Shown: positions 21,806 through 22,372 of the stretch, in pieces
Layout of the letters: each line of letters opens with the position of its first letter
Numbering within the stretch: the first letter of the stretch is position 1
Origin: an uncultured Lachnospiraceae bacterium
GTDB taxonomy: Bacteria > Bacillota > Clostridia > Lachnospirales > Lachnospiraceae
Length of the DNA: 22,372 nt
Assembly (NCBI GenBank): GCA_949051815.1
Contig: CARQVR010000056.1
Coordinates: 1-22,372 of the forward strand
Direction: 5' to 3'
Position numbers and translations under genes: made by a program
Notes under the pieces: model-generated
Databases searched by the model: none
What the model saw: only the letters and a program-made list of their open reading frames with translations
What the model was told of the DNA's origin: nothing

Positions 21806-22372
21806 TGTACGCGGCTGCAGATCGTGCGGAGGAAGGGACGGATGAAGATGGAAGGGAAGAGGAAGGGAGACGGCATATGAATATAATGGACTTGAAAAAT
21901 GCGGTGAACGGGATAGGCTTTGAGGAAGAGAAACAGAGACAGATGATTCTGGAGATAGGAGCGAAGAAGAAAACGCACGGATATATGAGAGCCCTGCGGC
22001 CGGCCGCAGCCGTAATTGTCTGCATTGTGGCAGTAGGGATTCTTAGTGTGCCTGTGCGGGCGGTGGTAAATTCTCTGGTGCAGGAGAGGATGGAGAGTCT
22101 GCAGGAGGAAGAGGTTGCCCGGATTAGCAATCAGATACAGGAACAGCAGACCGAGGCGAACAGCTTCACAAGAGAGTATACAGAGGGGGAAAAGGAGCGC
22201 AGAGGAGAACTCTATGCAAAGTATCTCGACGGTCTTTTTCCGACAGGCGAGCTGACACTGGTGGATAGCGAGGAGGAGGCCAAAGAGCACGAGTTTTGTT
22301 TTCTGACGACTAAGGGCGTCTTTTATCTGCCGGCGAACAGGGAATTGACGGACGAAGAGATTCTTCAAAAGA
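21805..22372 (+). CDS. Membrane-anchored probable anti-sigma factor, 3' end outside the window
   Basis: The open frame runs off the window end after 189 codons. Counting from 21805, residues 1-24 are very acidic and basic, about 25-55 are cytoplasmic with a KKK motif, and one membrane segment (AAAVIVCIVAVGILSVPV) follows. After it comes a long charged coil (ERMESLQEEEVARISNQIQE) and then ELTLVDSEEEAKEHEFCFL. This is the layout of the regulators that follow ECF sigma genes in Lachnospiraceae. Two starts are possible. ATG 21805 overlaps the sigma stop as TGATG and has GGAGG (21793-21797) 7 bases upstream. ATG 21877 (MNIMDLKNAV) has AGGGAG 7 bases upstream and gives a cleaner N-terminus. I list the first because of coupling. 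The anti-sigma role is inferred from position and topology. Confidence 0.7.
   Translation, partial: MYAAADRAEEGTDEDGREEEGRRHMNIMDLKNAVNGIGFEEEKQRQMILEIGAKKKTHGYMRALRPAAAVIVCIVAVGILSVPVRAVVNSLVQERMESLQEEEVARISNQIQEQQTEANSFTREYTEGEKERRGELYAKYLDGLFPTGELTLVDSEEEAKEHEFCFLTTKGVFYLPANRELTDEEILQK

Noticed and set aside
21685..22368. Minus-strand frame over the end of the window
   Set aside because: The plus strand encodes the sigma factor end and its membrane partner with good start signals; the minus frame is a shadow.

Overview
The window looks like chromosome from a Gram-positive Clostridia species, most likely a Lachnospiraceae-type gut bacterium. The reasons are strong AGGAGG-type ribosome binding sites, sigma-A promoters, BlaI/BlaR1-like and ECF sigma/DUF4179 modules, FtsX-type ABC transporters with adjacent two-component genes, a flagellin and a FliY-like protein. 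No rRNA, tRNA, CRISPR array or intact transposase was found. Taxonomy is inferred from gene content only.

Layout. Positions 38-2837: an AraC/GyrI-like regulator on the minus strand diverges from an ECF sigma factor and its overlapping DUF4179 anti-sigma partner; the sigma gene has a textbook ECF promoter, so it probably autoregulates. Positions 2929-5882: a BlaI-type repressor with a perfect 17-bp inverted operator, then a BlaR1-type membrane metalloprotease whose sensor half is a repeat domain rather than a penicillin-binding domain. Positions 5883-8342 are a patchwork: a broken GHKL kinase on the minus strand, an AT-rich AlbA_2/HATPase_c_4 (Schlafen-related) gene with its own promoter, a small repeat cluster, and a fragment similar to the BlaR1 C-terminus. 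Positions 8343-11714: a zinc-dependent phospholipase C-like protein, an ABC exporter and an OmpR-type response regulator. Positions 11733-14169: a second AlbA_2-type gene sits exactly between the response regulator and its histidine kinase. Positions 14170-17886: a structured leader, then a MacB/LolD-type ATPase and an 8-TM FtsX permease. Positions 18028-20261: a flagellin with a CxCCxC cluster and a FliY-like CheC-domain protein lacking the FliN part. Positions 20640-22372: a CarD-family regulator, then a second ECF sigma factor and the start of its membrane-anchored partner, cut by the window edge.

How the genes may work together. Most of the window is envelope-stress sensing and response: two ECF/anti-sigma modules, one BlaI/BlaR1-like proteolytic circuit, and one two-component system next to two ABC transporters. 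A BlaI-like box also occurs in the 5' leader of the first sigma gene, which suggests, but does not prove, cross-talk between neighbours. The least ordinary arrangement is the AlbA_2/ATPase-like/winged-helix gene translationally linked to the two-component pair, with a 36-bp tandem repeat in its linker. The BlaR1-like sensor with a tandem-repeat extracytoplasmic domain, plus a remnant of a second copy, is the next most unusual feature.
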